A stretch of 64,000 nt of DNA from Cystobasidium ongulense (lineage: Eukaryota; Basidiomycota; Cystobasidiomycetes; Cystobasidiales; Cystobasidiaceae). The position numbers and the translations under genes were made by a program. The number at the start of each line of letters is the position of its first letter. The first letter of the stretch is position 1. Shown piece after piece: positions 26,706 through 38,561 of the stretch. The notes beneath the pieces are model-generated. The model was not told the DNA's origin. It ran no database searches and saw nothing but the letters and a program-made list of their open reading frames with translations. The DNA lies in NCBI GenBank assembly GCA_022835595.1, contig BQUP01000006.1:819307-883306 (forward strand), given 5' to 3'.

Positions 26706-27870
26706 CTAACAAACGCAGGATCTTAGACTTTTGAGCATGCTCTGCCGCCATGCCTCAGTCTTCTGCCGTCGCGCATCCAGTTCGTCTTTCCGTCTGTAAC
26801 GAATGAGCATGTCTCCCCAGTAGGTTTCGTAAGATACTTCTTCGGCTTCTTCTTTGTTTGGAATGTATGCATCATCCTTCACTGCTTCGAAAGGCTTTGT
26901 ATAGTCTACCGTGGTCTGCGCCGGTCTACTCTTGAGCGCAGACTTGGTTTTGGTCGGCGTTTTCTGAATCATAGCTTTATCGAAAGCCTCTGTAGCCTTC
27001 TGCTTCCCTTTCTCGCTTCTTTTAGTCGGAGTATCGGGAAGATTGGTACTTGACGAAGCAGCTTTTCTAGGGGAGCTTCGACTGCCCCGCGTGGCACTTG
27101 TATCCAGGGACATCTCTTCATCAGCTGCACGTCGTGATTTCTGATGTGAAGCGGTAGCTAGGTCGCGAAGCGATGCTGTAGTTCTCGCACTTCGCCGACC
27201 TGTGCTTCGTGTAGGTGTAGACGGTTTGTCTTCGCCCGGTATCACAAGCTTCGACGATTGCTGAGCTCTAGTCGACTTGGAGGGGGTTACAGGATCTTCT
27301 CCTGTATCTTCAGCCTTCCATTTGCGAGCGCTACCTGAATCGCGACTCTTTAGCCGAAGATAGACGCGATATAAGGCTTGCCTTACCTCTCGTTGGCGTG
27401 AAGGCTGCCTTGGCACTCGAGCGCAATTCAAGAACCGTTTGTAGAGCAGAAAGTAGAAGCCTAAATTGTGGTTTTGTGACCATAGCATGGCGTTGATGCA
27501 CCTCCAAGTCATCCGTGGATTCACCTTCTAGCCTAGGAGTAGCACAACCAATTCAATTATTGTTCCGACTGCAGGAGCAGTCTCCAGTAATCTCACTCCG
27601 TCTTAGCTAGTAGAAGGCATGCTATAGTAGGCAAGCCATGAGAAGGGGGAGGAAGTCAGCACACTTCATTTTATGTAGAGGTTGCCATGTGAGCCTACCA
27701 GAAGCCATGGCCGTACTGTTCCCAGCTACGTTCTTGTCAAGCTCATGTCCAGAGCCTCTTGCAGTCCTCGCTTTCGCAGCTTCGAACAATGCTCTGGCGC
27801 GTTGCTGGACCGACAGATCCAATGCGGTCTCGAGCGACTTGAGGGGCGCAAACGCCAGGCGATCCGACAT
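26706..27870 (-). CDS. Candidate ORC6-like origin recognition complex subunit
   Basis: Spliced reading gives MSDRLAFAPLKSLETALDL..., a helical N-terminal part containing AMASACLLLAKTELEGE and FRLLLSALQTVLELRSSAKA. A long basic, Ser/Thr-rich linker follows with several S/T-P sites (PVTPSKS, PTRSTGRR, SPRKAA, DTPTKRS), then a conserved-looking C-terminus (YWGDMLIRYRRKDELDARRQ) and a final Trp-containing helix. A TFIIB/cyclin-like N-domain, a CDK-site-rich linker and a short C-terminal helix with Trp are the layout of fungal Orc6, which loads MCM helicases at origins. The resemblance is in pattern rather than strong sequence motifs, so another DNA-binding protein is possible. Introns were read with consistent phases; one short exon (about 27600-27624) is needed to keep the frame. 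Transcribed divergently from VPS20, 145 bp away. Confidence 0.5.
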
Positions 27871-28015
27871 AACGTTTTCAGGCGTTCATATATAAGCAGC
27901 CAATCAGTCGTCAGAAAGGACGGACATGGACTGAATACAGAAGAGAAAAGAGCGAGTGCCGCTTTCCTCAAGTCCAACTGTATCAAAAGCGTGATCGAGG
28001 TCCATCGCGACCGTC
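27871..28015. promoter_or_regulatory. Short bidirectional promoter between the ORC6-like gene and VPS20
   Basis: Only 145 bp separate the start codons of two divergent genes, so both core promoters and 5' UTRs must lie in or overlap this segment. No clear TATA box is seen. Confidence 0.6.
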
Positions 28016-29028
28016 ATGGGCGCCGGCCAGTCTGGGCCGAAGATAACAGCACAGGATAAGGCAATATTGGAGTAAGTCTGCCAATTATGAGGAGCCTGCA
28101 TGTGTTCGCGACGACTTGTGCTAAGTCCCGGCGCTGAACCTCCATTCGATTGACGCAGCCTCAAGATACAGCGGGACAAGCTGAAGCAATATCAGAAACG
28201 AGTTGGGTGAACTGGTCTACTGATTTTTGCGGTACTTCTGACGTTCTGTGTGCACAGGTCGAAGGAGTGCTTGATCGCGAGAGGCAGGCCGCCAAGGAAG
28301 CTCTCCAGAATGGCAATAAACAGCGGGCCCTACTTGCTTTGCGGCGGCGAAAGTATCAAGAAAGTCTACTCACCCAGACTGATAAACAGTTAGCTACTCT
28401 ACAAGACCTCGTGCGTATCACTAAATCTGTATGCCGTGTCGTAGATTAGGCGCGCTCAAATCCGCTTTTCGGGTTGCATCTAGGTATCTCAAATCGAATT
28501 CTCCCTAGTTGAGAAGGACGTTCTGTATGGCCTAAAGCAAGGAAACTCGGTGCTAACACAGCTCAACAAAGAAATGAGTGTTGAAAACGTGGAGAAATTG
28601 ATGAGCGAAACGGCCGAAGCGGTGGCGTACCAACAGGTTCAACTTGTCATTACGTACTTTGCGAGACGCACTTTGCTGACACAGGTCCTGCTTTCCAGGA
28701 AGTTGATGAGCTGCTTCAGTCACGCATGTCGGCAGAGGAAGAGGATGCTGTACAGACAGAACTTGCGGACCTCGAGAAACAGCTGGTTAGTCTGACACGA
28801 CGTACAGAATTTGTGACTATGCTGAGAAAACGATACAGGGTCTGGTCAAGGACGAAACAGTTCGCTTACCAGATGCACCACGGACTGAACTTCCCGAAGT
28901 TGGAGACACAGGTTCGTTCAGCCCAACTTGTCTTTCACGACAAATGAACCCTGACTTTATTGTTTGCAGAAGTCGAAGCACAGCCAGCAGTGTCTTCGAA
29001 GCGAGAGAGAGTTGCCCTGCCAGCTTAG
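28016..29028 (+). CDS. VPS20: VPS20 (CHMP6), ESCRT-III nucleating subunit
   Basis: Seven exons (28016-28071, 28159-28201, 28258-28410, 28484-28636, 28699-28785, 28839-28911, 28970-29028) sum to an exact frame of about 207 aa, the usual size. The protein starts MGAGQSGPKITAQDKAILDL: Gly2 in a good N-myristoylation context, as in Vps20. The Snf7-family helices follow: KIQRDKLKQYQKRVEGVLDR, RKYQESLLTQTDKQLATLQDL and MSVENVEKLMSETAEAVAYQ. An acidic region (MSAEEEDAVQTELADLEKQL) comes before the short Pro/Glu-rich tail ending ALPA. Vps20 links ESCRT-II to Snf7 polymer formation on endosomes. All introns are GT-AG; the last exon ends at the TAG at 29026-29028. Confidence 0.93.
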
Positions 29029-29096
29029 ACACCCTTTACTGCATTGCATTGTTGTCGTTGTATATATGTTCAATACGTATACTCTTTGTAGCTGTG

Positions 29097-29104
29097 TCAC
29101 GTGA
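29097..29104. promoter_or_regulatory. Palindromic E-box TCACGTGA upstream of the PEX39-like gene
   Basis: A perfect TCACGTGA palindrome lies 70 bp past the VPS20 stop and about 220 bp upstream of the next ATG. It fits binding sites of bHLH factors such as Cbf1. Function is inferred from the motif alone. Confidence 0.35.
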
Positions 29105-29324
29105 TCTATCTATATTACCTTAATGACCTTTGTTGCCTCAAAATCGCCTTGCTTGAACAGGGAGACTTTGCAGCAGCGTGAGCGTCATGCAAGGTAAATC
29201 TTAGTCTGCGGGTCTTATGCCCATCCTACATGATGGATCGGGTCCATGGTGCTTGGACAACTGTGCCGGCAATTTGTGCTTAACCTAGCTTGCTTTCCTA
29301 CCAAATTCGAACGGCCGTTATACT

Positions 29325-29994
29325 ATGGATAACGTAGACTCATCAGCGGCAGAAAATGTCGTTATGGATGACGAGTTCCTGGTATGTCCAGTGGCCAGTA
29401 CCTCTGCCAGCTTGCACGCAATAAGAGTAGCTAATCCGGCAATGCTTGAATCGACATTGCAGCGAGGCCTCGAAAGTATTATAGGCCCTATGAGAGCCTC
29501 AGGTGCATCAGAAGAAGAGATAGCCAATGTTACATCCCGCGCCAAGCAGTTCTACCAGTCCAGGCGGCTCCCACCGGCTAGCAGTAGTGCCGAAGTCGAA
29601 GTGCGACAGCCGGCTGAAAGCAATGTCGAGCAGTAGGCTTGACCGGCTACGTCTCTGTAGCAAGATAATCGCTGATGAAATACTCCTTCTCTACAGAGGC
29701 GGCGATGGAGCTGTATCAGAAGAACCTCGCAGTCAGATGCTTGCTCCCGAAGAGCCGGCTGATGATCAGCCTCGCTATCCACTATCTTTCGACGAGCTTG
29801 CAGAGATGATTGCGACGGGCGCACACATACCAGGCATACGTGAGATCCCAGACAAGATCAACGAAGGACCCCCAAGCGAGCCAGTGCTTGCAAAGTCACA
29901 AATGCGCAAGCCGTGGGAAGGGGCTCCACAAAGTATACAAGCAGGCCAGTCGCTCTTTGCTATGCTGGAGCAAAGTGACGACGTAAAGCAATAG
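29325..29994 (+). CDS. PEX39: PEX39-like peroxisomal import factor with KPWE motif
   Basis: Two exons (29325-29632 and 29697-29994, 64-bp intron) give 201 aa. The C-terminal half contains YPLSFDELAEMIATGAHIPG directly followed by IREIPDKINEGPPSEP and, shortly after, MRKPWEG. This order (a Phe/Leu-rich helix, the IPGI turn, an IP-D-I-N stretch, and a terminal K-P-W-E) matches the small fungal/animal family recently named PEX39 (yeast YJR012C, human C6orf226). That family helps Pex7 import PTS2 cargo into peroxisomes and shares the KPWE motif with Pex13. The first 100 residues are extra: acidic, then a predicted helical block (AMLESTLQRGLESIIGPMRA..SEEEIANVTSRAKQFYQSR). Assignment rests on motif recall and should be confirmed by a profile search. 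Confidence 0.72.
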
Positions 29995-30520
29995 CAGGCA
30001 TCAACGAGAATATGCTACATGGTGACCAGCAAGACACTGCCCCCGCAAGTGAACCCGCTGCCGACCCGCTACGTTGTGTCCTGGTTCAAGTTGGCCTACG
30101 AGAAACAATAACCAACATGTGCTTAAGAAACGACAGGCTAAGCGGGAACCAGCAATATGCGCTGCGCTCTCGCGCAAGACGCTTCAAGCTTTTGCTGAAA
30201 GACTACATCTTTAAGGCTGGTGAAAGTTTGCTGTCGATACTTTACGCGTGTATCGCTTCATTGCGCCTGCCCGTTTAGCACGCAGAGAGGCGACGTCTCT
30301 TGTAATATGCATGTGTTCACCAAAATTAGTCTTTTAGCATAGCGAGGCCGTAGTATTGCCTTGCAAGCCAAGTCACCAGGTGTCACCCTACAACGCCACT
30401 TGACGCGCTGCCTCCGAAGACACTGCCCTTCGCAGCATCTGCTTGCTTTCGCTCCAGGCACCAATAGCCCATATAAGCACTTCGACACCGCTTCAGGTCA
30501 CAGCGTAGACATACGTCTGG
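29995..30520. other. Intergenic region between the PEX39-like gene and the Sel1-repeat gene
   Basis: About 525 bp with short open frames only and no recognisable protein. It presumably holds the PEX39-like 3' UTR and the promoter and 5' leader of the Sel1-repeat gene, whose exact start is uncertain. Confidence 0.4.
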
Positions 30521-33500
30521 ATGGCGGCTGTCTCACGCTGGCCTGCTGCTGCCCAGTACGGAACCGCTTCCATCAGCAGCAACACCCAAGCGCACGAGGT
30601 CCGCAACACCGATAATCAAGCCAGCCATACTGACGACGATAACGACGACAACAGCGACGCGTACTCGTTTGAAGCACGGAGCGAAGCTGGAGATGGTGCT
30701 GCTGCCACAGCACCCGGTAGCGAGGCTGTCCGGCCAGATAGCTTGGCCCTGACCAGCCCGCTGGAGCAGCTTACTCGTAGCCTCAGCTTCAACAAGAAAG
30801 ATGGGTCCCATGGCAAGAAGAATGGCACAGCTCGAACGCTGCGGTATCGTCAACATACTCCTTCGGACCTGCCTCCGGTCGAGCAAGTGATGCTCGAGTA
30901 TCTGGCTGGCGAGCCAACTCACGAGGCCAGCGCGTCAACATATGATCAACAGCCTCGAAAAGCTTCGGAGATGGTACATCAGAACAGCAAAGGGACTCCT
31001 CGCAATATGTATCAGGAACAGACATTAGAAACCACCAGCCAGGAGCCTGTCTACTTTGGCGACGATGATACGCAGACGGCTGCCGAAGACCCATCTGAAG
31101 GCGGTCAAGGGCAGCTGATTAGCGCGTTCCGGTCAAGCTATCATACCTATATGACTCGCTCAGGCGGAATGCGTGACTCTTCCTATTCGTGGATGGCCCC
31201 GGACGCGGACAATCCAAATGCGACATTGGATTTCAAACAGGCCGAGCTAAGCCACCTGCAGTCTGCTAATCCCAAGGACAGCTCGTTAGATCTGGATAGA
31301 TTCGAGGATCATCAAGATGACAAAAATAGAAGAGAAAATGATCCAGACGAGTACGAGCAGTGGGATGTGGAAAGCAAAGCAAGGGCAAGAGCGAGTAGCT
31401 GGGACAGTCAGGCGGCGAATGCGATGGGCCTACACCGAATACCAAGCCAGAAGATGTCAAAGCCTCCAACAGACGGGCGTAATAGCGATATGTCAACTCT
31501 TGAGCCATTTCAATACACAGTAAGCTTGGCATGCAAATCGATGTAGGCTGTCCGAGGGCATCAGCTAATTTATAGTACAAATGTCACCTCTTGACACTGC
31601 AACCAGTCATATGAGTCGGCCTTGCAAGCTTCGAAAGAAGCAAAACAACGGAGCGAATTACGCGCTTCGAACTGGACGAGTCTTACAGATGCCAGTACGC
31701 ATCAAGAAAGCGCACAGCCTGCTCGACCGCTATCTACAGTCGATGAAAGCAGCCGTCCCCCTAGCACATATGCATATGCTGTCGATTCGCCTAGTATGCT
31801 GCAAGGCACGTTCGCTGGCCCATCCCGAATTGTGCCCGCTGCACCGATACCAGTTGCTACAAGAAGTCAAGTTGGCAGGACGAACTTCTCCAGGCCGCAC
31901 GACACCTTGACCTCGCGCCCAACAGATCATTACTACGATACAGAACACGTTGAACAGTTATCGCAAGTCAATGACACATCGCAACCTATATCACAGCCGC
32001 CATACGCACCTCGTAATGAAGGCTACAGCCATCCATCTCGACTGCCATACGACTCAGTCTACTCAGCTTACACGCAAACAAGCAATGATGACACGCCACG
32101 CAATATGCCTCAAGCTGCATTCCAAGGTACTGCCGCTTCGAGACCTGACTATTCGCCCTCGTCTTCAAGCAACACTACTTATACGGTCCAAGAAATCCAT
32201 ACTTCGATGCGACCGGATTTGCAAACGTTAGACTCCTATTATAGATCACAAGGCAGCAGCGGCGACAGAGCTATGCCAGCACAGTCTGCTCCGTCAAAAA
32301 GGCACAAGCGAACGCCAAGTCAGGTACTGGCATCTGCGATAGCAAAGCATCGGAACCAGAGAGCAGCAGCTGGACTGACGACAGAGGGCCAGTATTACGT
32401 CGATCCGAAATCGAAAAAGTACTATTTCGTGGCCGACTCGGGACGAGGGAGTGGGTCCGCTTTATCCAATTCTTCAGCAAAGGACGGGAAGGAGAACGAT
32501 AAACCTAAAGAGCGTAGGAAGCTACATAAGAAAGAAGCGGGGTGGGAGATCACCAAATTTAGTCAGCCTAGTTTGTCCAAGACCGCTTCGCCCCCTCGAA
32601 CGCCCCAGCAGGAGGAGCGGGATAGGTCATTATCTTTGTCTGGACGGAGTACCGCCTCCGGGAGGACATCAGAGGAAGGCCAGGGTTCTGGTAGCAAGTG
32701 GAAGATATGGTCATCAAGCCGAAGTAACGGCAGCAAGGAACATCTACCGAAACCTTCTCCTTCCCAAAACTCATTCATATCTGGACACCGGAGCAAGCAG
32801 AATCATGACGATCCGGCAGATAGCAGTCTTGAGTTGATTGCGGAAGTTCGCGCGCTCACCAGCTCTGCCAAGCTGTCGTCCTCTCCAGGCTCCCGACAGC
32901 ATGGCATCTTTGGAAGTCATCCGTCACCTCAAACTTCCGATCCACCCGTGCACAGTGCTTCCATGCGGAAGCCATCTTTCTCGTCCAGAGAACAGCGCGA
33001 GGAAGGTGTGGTGTCTACATCCCGCCGTCCCTCATCAAGCCAGGGACACCATGTCCTGGCGTCCCCTTCCCTTCTCCACCCGCTTCACGGACAGTCAACC
33101 AAACCCAGTAGGCCACCCGGGATGGAGCGCTCGGATTCGGTCTACTCGAATTATTCCTACTATGAGATGCCGACGGATCAAGGTTATATCTCCTCCACTA
33201 GAGCTTCGCCCGTTATGAACCGATCCCAAAGTAGCAATCGTTCTGAAGAAGCCCCACACGCGCCAATGCACTCGCCATATATCCCGCCGACGAATACGCA
33301 ATATCATCCGAGTGAAGGAGGCCATTCGAGGCAGCCTTCTACAACGCTGGACAAAGCGAAACATTCGATGAAGCACTCCGTATCGCTACAACTTTTAGCT
33401 CCTGCAAAGCATCAGAACCTGACTGTGCCCAAGGGCCATGCAGGCCATGAATTAGACTTGGCAGAGTTGGCACGAACGAACCCAAACGATCCTCTAGTCT

Positions 33501-34216
33501 GTCTTCATCTGGGCATTGATGCTCACGAGCGAGGTAACTTGGAAGAGAGTGCATATCTGTTTGAGAAGTCCGCCAACGGTGCTTGCGGTCTGGGCATGCT
33601 GATGTATGGCTTGTCCTTGCGACACGGATGGGTGCGTCCATTTTGCGCTGTTCTCTGGAAGCATCGTACTAAGTCATTTCTATTTCATAGGGCTGCGAGT
33701 CCGATCCAGAGGCAGGCTTCAAATACCTGCAGCAAGCTGCAGAGTCGGTTGTAGAGAATCTTGACCGCGTAATTTCCGGGCATATCCAGCTGTCAGAACA
33801 GCAAATGGAGGAACAGTCTGCAAAAGTGAGCTCTTTTCCTCGAACTATGGATGGCAGCACCGAGCTGATATCTTTTCGATTGGCCATAGTCCGAGCTGGT
33901 CCTGTCTATCTACGAGCTTGGCCAATGCTTCTTGAGAGGCTGGGGTGTCGCTAAAGACAAGAAGACGGCTTTGCAGTACTTTACGCTGGCCGCCAACTTG
34001 GGTGATCCAGACGCGCAAAGTGAATTGGGATTCTGCTATTCTACCGGGAGGGGATGTAAGAAGGATCTCAAAAAGGCAGCAAAGTACTACAGACTGGCGG
34101 CCAAACAAGGGCAGATCTCTTATGGAATGCAATGGATGTGAGTATGCCGCCCTCTTCTTGGTGGCGTTGTTCTGATCACCTCCCTCCACAGCTTCAAATC
34201 CAAGTACGACGATTGA
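30521..34216 (+). CDS. Large disordered protein with C-terminal Sel1 repeats
   Basis: Five exons (30521-31519, 31607-33631, 33691-33835, 33900-34137, 34192-34216) join in frame. The first ~950 residues are low-complexity Ser/Pro/Gln-rich sequence. The C-terminus holds Sel1/TPR-like repeats: DPLVCLHLGIDAHERGNLEE, SANGACGLGMLMYGLSLRHG, LGQCFLRGWGVAKDKKTALQ, YFTLAANLGDPDAQSELGFC, YSTGRGCKKDLKKAAKYYRL and AAKQGQISYGMQWIFKSKYD at the very end. This layout is common in fungal HCP-like proteins related to Dsf2 and the chitin-synthase regulators of the Skt5 type, which act as scaffolds at growth sites; the exact partner is unknown. The start at 30521 is the first ATG of the long frame and could be further downstream. 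No CaaX box follows the repeats, which speaks against a true Skt5. Confidence 0.8.
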
Positions 34217-34575
34217 AGTCTTCGTTTTTGCAAGTACGAGTGGGTGATAATGGGCCGGGCGCTCAATATTTTCCTTCTGTAGCATATATAAATTATTGTT
34301 AGTCGCTAGCCACCAAACCAGGCTCGTGTATAATACGGGCTGGCTTTGCGAGACGAAGCCCTACAGACTATCAGTAGTTTTGTTGTACAATCTTCCTGCT
34401 GATGTTAGACTCTCAATATTATGCTTGGAGCGAATTTCTGGAACTTCGAAATTATGAGTCTGTCTGTCTCTCGTCTGTCTGACACGGCAGCTTTTCGTCG
34501 ACGCCATTCTCTTTAGCTCCAACCAACCCAATCAACTGCCCGGTCTTGCGTTTACTCTCACAGTCTCACGCAAGC
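34217..34575. other. Promoter and leader of the PUB1-like gene
   Basis: About 360 bp. The last 140 bases are pyrimidine-rich (TCTGTCTGTCTCTCGTCTGTCT near 34460), typical of a strong fungal leader. No gene is seen. Confidence 0.5.
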
Positions 34576-36127
34576 ATGTCAGGCTTCCAGCAACAACCGT
34601 CGCAGGGCATGCCCGCCATGCCTGGCGTTGGTCCCCATCCTGGACAAGAGGGAAGGTAAGTTTGGAATGGAATGACGGTACAGGTGCGCGACAGTGGGGA
34701 TGAGGCTGAACCCATGTTCGACACTCTAGAGCACATCTCTACATTGGTAACCTGTCGCCGCGAGTCAACGAACCCATGCTGGGCGAGATCTTGTACGTGA
34801 TGCCTTTATGATGGGTTCAAGGAACGATGTCCGACAGAGGTTGGGAAGACGGGTCTGACAGGACTTGATTCCAAACACTCACAGTTCAGTCTACGGTCCC
34901 GTTATCGGCATCAAGCTCATTCCAGACAGAAACTTTCAACACGATGGCCTCAGTTATGGTTTCGTCGAATATCAGTCCCTTCAAGCTGCCGAAAACGCCT
35001 TGCAAGCATTGAACGGCAGGAAGATCTTCGATACCGAAATCAAAGTCAACTGGGCATACCAGAACACGCAGTCGAACAAGGAAGACCTCTCAAACCATTT
35101 TCATGTCTTTGTGGGTGATCTAGCGCCTGAAATCAACGATGCCACACTCCGCAAAGCATTTGCTGCTTTTGGCAGTCTTACAGATGCAAGAGTGATGTGG
35201 GATCTCAATACAGGCAAGAGTAGAGGATACGGTTTCCTAGCTTTCAAAGACAAGCCAGACGCCGAACAGGCTATCACCGCTATGAACGGAGAATGGCTAG
35301 GAAGCAGAGCAATCAGAGTTAACTGGGCGAACCAGAGAGCAGGTGCTGAAGGTGGAATGCCAACTGGCGGAGCACAAGGAGGTCCTATGCGTATCTCGAA
35401 CCTTCCTCCCTTCCTTGGACCCCCTGGTGTCGCTCAGCCTACAATTGGCGCTGGCCCTCCACCAGGAGCCGAACTTCAGCCTGCCAAACGGATGGAGCAA
35501 AGCCCGATTCCAGGAAGTGGCATTCCCGACGGCCGGGCGGCACCTCTGCCTCGGCGCCCAGGGCAATCAAGCATGCCTCTTACCTACGACGTCGTGGTTC
35601 AACAGGCACCGCCCTCCAACTCGACTATCTACGTTGGCAATTTGTCACCAAGTGTTCAGATTTCGGATCTAATTCCTCTATTCCAAGGATTTGGTTACAT
35701 TGTTGAAACTCGTCTACAAGCGGAAAAGGGTTATGCTTTCATCAAGCTTGACACGCACCAGAATGCTGCTACGGCTATCGTCAACATGAATGGAAAGATG
35801 GTTAACGGACGTCCCATCAAATGTGCCTGGGGACGAGACAAGCTGGGATCCGACACATCTATCATTGCCAGCCAGACCAGCGAGATCGCTTCTACCGCAG
35901 CTGCAGCATCGGTAAGCTATCTGAATGCCAGCGTAATATATAGATCCTTTTACCTGCTTAACTGACTGCCTTCTCGTGTGAAACAGTATGGAGGTTATTC
36001 GGGCTGGCCGTATGGAGGTATTAACGTGGGCCAACAGCAACAAGCAGGTGCAAATGGTACGAATCCAGCCGTCCAATCGTACTACAACAAGTACTACAAC
36101 CCAGGCGGGTCCAGCATCTCCGCTTGA
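34576..36127 (+). CDS. PUB1: PUB1/TIA-1-like RNA-binding protein with three RRMs
   Basis: The protein opens MSGFQQQPSQGMPAMPG. RRM1 has RNP2 LYIGNLSP and RNP1 SYGFVEY. RRM2 has HVFVGDLAPEINDATLRKAF with RNP1 SRGYGFLAF. RRM3 has TIYVGNLSPSVQISDLIPLF with KGYAFIKLDTH and ends IKCAWGRDK. A Gly/Pro-rich linker separates RRM2 and RRM3, and the tail is Gln/Gly/Tyr-rich (YGGYSGWPYGG, VQSYYNKYYN). This order and spacing match Pub1/TIA-1, which binds U-rich mRNA elements and enters stress granules. Early introns split RRM1 (after EGR, and after GEIF); one more precedes the Tyr-rich tail (acceptor near 35986). Stop at 36125-36127. The Gln/Gly-rich tail could support condensate formation. Confidence 0.92.
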
Positions 36128-36590
36128 TCAAGTATCTCCAATTTACTAGAACGCAAAGTTTACGCAGTCTGCTAGTCACTATTATTCCATTTCGTTTCCA
36201 TGCTCTATTCAAACTGAACAAAGGGGTGTCAGAGAGGTAGTCTCTGCTCTATTCTTGCTTTCTCGTTTAGCTGTACCAGGTAAAGCCGCAATTGTCGTTA
36301 ACACTAGTGTCAGCCTTAGAGTGCGGGATGGTTCACCTCAGGCGGTGTCGCCAAAGGTAATTAGTCACTCTTCTAGTAGCACATTAATCCAATCCAAAAA
36401 ACAAAAGCAATAAAAACAAATTAAGACCTAAGTTTTCGGTACGTCGGGTGTACGCTGTATACGCTTTGCCACCTTGACGTGATCGTGCCTTCGGTTGGAT
36501 TGGGGGCAGCCTGCGAGTCTCTATGTAGAGCCAATTTCTTATCAGCACCTAGACCCGATACATTCATTCCTACTGGGCCAGGCTCGGAGC
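36128..36590. other. Intergenic region downstream of PUB1
   Basis: About 460 bp. An AT-rich part near 36380-36430 fits transcript ends. The last 100 bases are open in the frame of the next gene but lack an ATG, so they are taken as its leader. Confidence 0.4.
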
Positions 36591-38477
36591 ATGCCCTTCC
36601 AGCCGATTCCAGGCAGCAAGCCTCTGACCGTTCTCGCGGCCATCACGCCGCCACTGGCGTACTGTGAGTGCTTCCTCCCAAGGTTTACCATATTTACTGC
36701 AGGAAAATCATAAACATCTGTCTAACCAGCTGTATGCAGTCCTAGCACTTGTTCTCCTCCCACCATTCCAAGAAGTATCGCCTCCAACTCGCCAAGCGAT
36801 CTCCGTTTTGAGGAACTTCCTAGCGGTTGCAGCAGCTATACTCTTCGCACGACTACCGTTGTGTTACCATGTCCCCTGGTCCGCCGGTTTGACCTATATT
36901 CTAAGTCTCACAGGCTGGTATGGCGCAAGCAGGGTCATTGACCTCTTTTACATTTCCGGGCGGAAGACTATACCTCGGCGCGTTAAAAGGAATCTCAGGG
37001 AGATCGATGACACAGATTCCGAAGCAGAAGCCCCTGAAGAAGTCCAGGGAACGCATAGTCCGGGCAATGGAGTTACTGGCGCTTGTAAGTCAGCACCTTC
37101 TTGGGACTGGATTTAGTGCCTGATAGGGTCCCTACACAAAATCAGCCAAGCTCCGCAGAAGGAGCCGGAGCCCCAGATATCGGGCGATCCAGAATAGACG
37201 CCGATCTATGCTGGAAAAATTGCAAGATGGTGATCTAGCACTGGCAGACATTCGCGCTACATTGTTGCAATGTAGTCCAGTTGGCCGACAGAGAGACGGT
37301 CAGTGAATCTGCGACTTTGGGCGGTATCTCGGCACTAACGCAAGCTACCATGCGACGTTTTGCAGGCGTTGTGCACATTGAAAAGGCTATAACCGAAGAA
37401 CAGCATCATCCCAGTGCCCATTGGGTGCAGCGTGTTTTATACGCTGTCGATCTTGAGACTTCAATGCGCGGTGTAGGGGTGAGTGTTAGATCTTTCTTAA
37501 CCTGCTCCATCAATGGTTTGACATCCCGATGCTGCAGTGGACCTGGACCACGGCTGATGTCAGGCATAGTAAACGAAGTTGGCTACCCACGCTACAAGAC
37601 GAGTTTATTCAGCTTCTCTTCAGCGACATACCCATGGTGACTTTCGCATTCGCTCTGGAAAAGTATCTCTGGCAGAACTCAGACCCAAGCGTTGGCATCG
37701 AGTCACTCAACTATCTCGAAAGAGGTCTCTTAACGTTTTCACAAGGCGTTTTCCTGTTCGGGACCTTCTCAGCCGGCTATACTTCGGGAGCGATTCTTAC
37801 TTCTCCATTACGAAAGAGGTACAGGCAGTGGACGACACACAATCTCGCCTTCTGGCCGCCGTTGAACAGTCAGCCTTTGATAGAAGTGACCACTGTTCGA
37901 CAATTCTGGTCCAGATCTTGGCATAGGCTGTTCTCACGTCTCTTCCTGGTGTGGGGTGTCTGGCCAGGTGCGTCGCCAACACATACCGTTTTTTCTTTCC
38001 GTTCCCGCTAACAATACGGGTCATGCAGGCCAATGGCTGGAAAGATACCTGATGCCAGCGCAGATACTCAATCGCTTCGACAAAAACCTTGACATTGGCA
38101 AAGTGGTTGGTGCGTTCTTCATCTCGGGGATAGTGCACGCTGCAGCAGGGGTATCGATAAATGGCGGTTACCCATCCAAAACGTTCGAGTGGCTCTTCTT
38201 CTGGTCAAGTGGATTAGCAGTCATAGTCGAAGAAGCGGTACAGAAACTTATTCTGAGAATCAGGAAGGCTCCGCTTCATAGATGGTATGATCCGTGGATT
38301 GGAAGAGTATGGACTTTGACTGTCCTTCTGTGGTCCGGCCAGTACTTTACTAAAGGCTGGTACGATTCAGGCCTGGTTGAAGAGATGGTCACGCTACCAA
38401 TTACAGCTATTAAGCTAGGTCTGCAATACGCAATCTCAGGCCTTTCATTCATGCTCAAAGCACTCGATTCTCTGTAG
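36591..38477 (+). CDS. Membrane-bound O-acyltransferase with wax-synthase domain
   Basis: The chosen ATG at 36591 begins MPFQPIPGSKPLTVLAAITP; the first intron (36664-36739) joins to FLALVLLPPF, creating a first membrane segment. Several hydrophobic segments follow (LAVAAAILFARL, AGLTYILSLTGWYG). The conserved core reads MRGVGWTWTTADVR, then RQFWSRSWHRLFSRLF, an active-site-type His in FFISGIVHAAAGVSI, and terminal membrane helices to ALDSL. RG[VI]GW and FW..RWH are signatures of the fungal wax-synthase-like MBOAT_2 family, whose members acylate fatty alcohols, sterols or secondary metabolites. The substrate cannot be told from sequence, and no neighbouring biosynthetic genes suggest one. The exon around 37130-37260 is the least certain part of the model. 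Confidence 0.78.
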
Positions 38478-38561
38478 GACTACAACATGCTAGACCGAAT
38501 CGTTAGCGGACGCAGTTTGCAGTGCTATAGAACCACGTACACTAGATACAGACCCACAACT

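Noticed and set aside
36479-36667. Upstream in-frame codons before the MBOAT ATG at 36591
   Set aside because: The frame is open upstream but has no ATG; the ATG at 36591 leads directly into the conserved-looking N-terminus.
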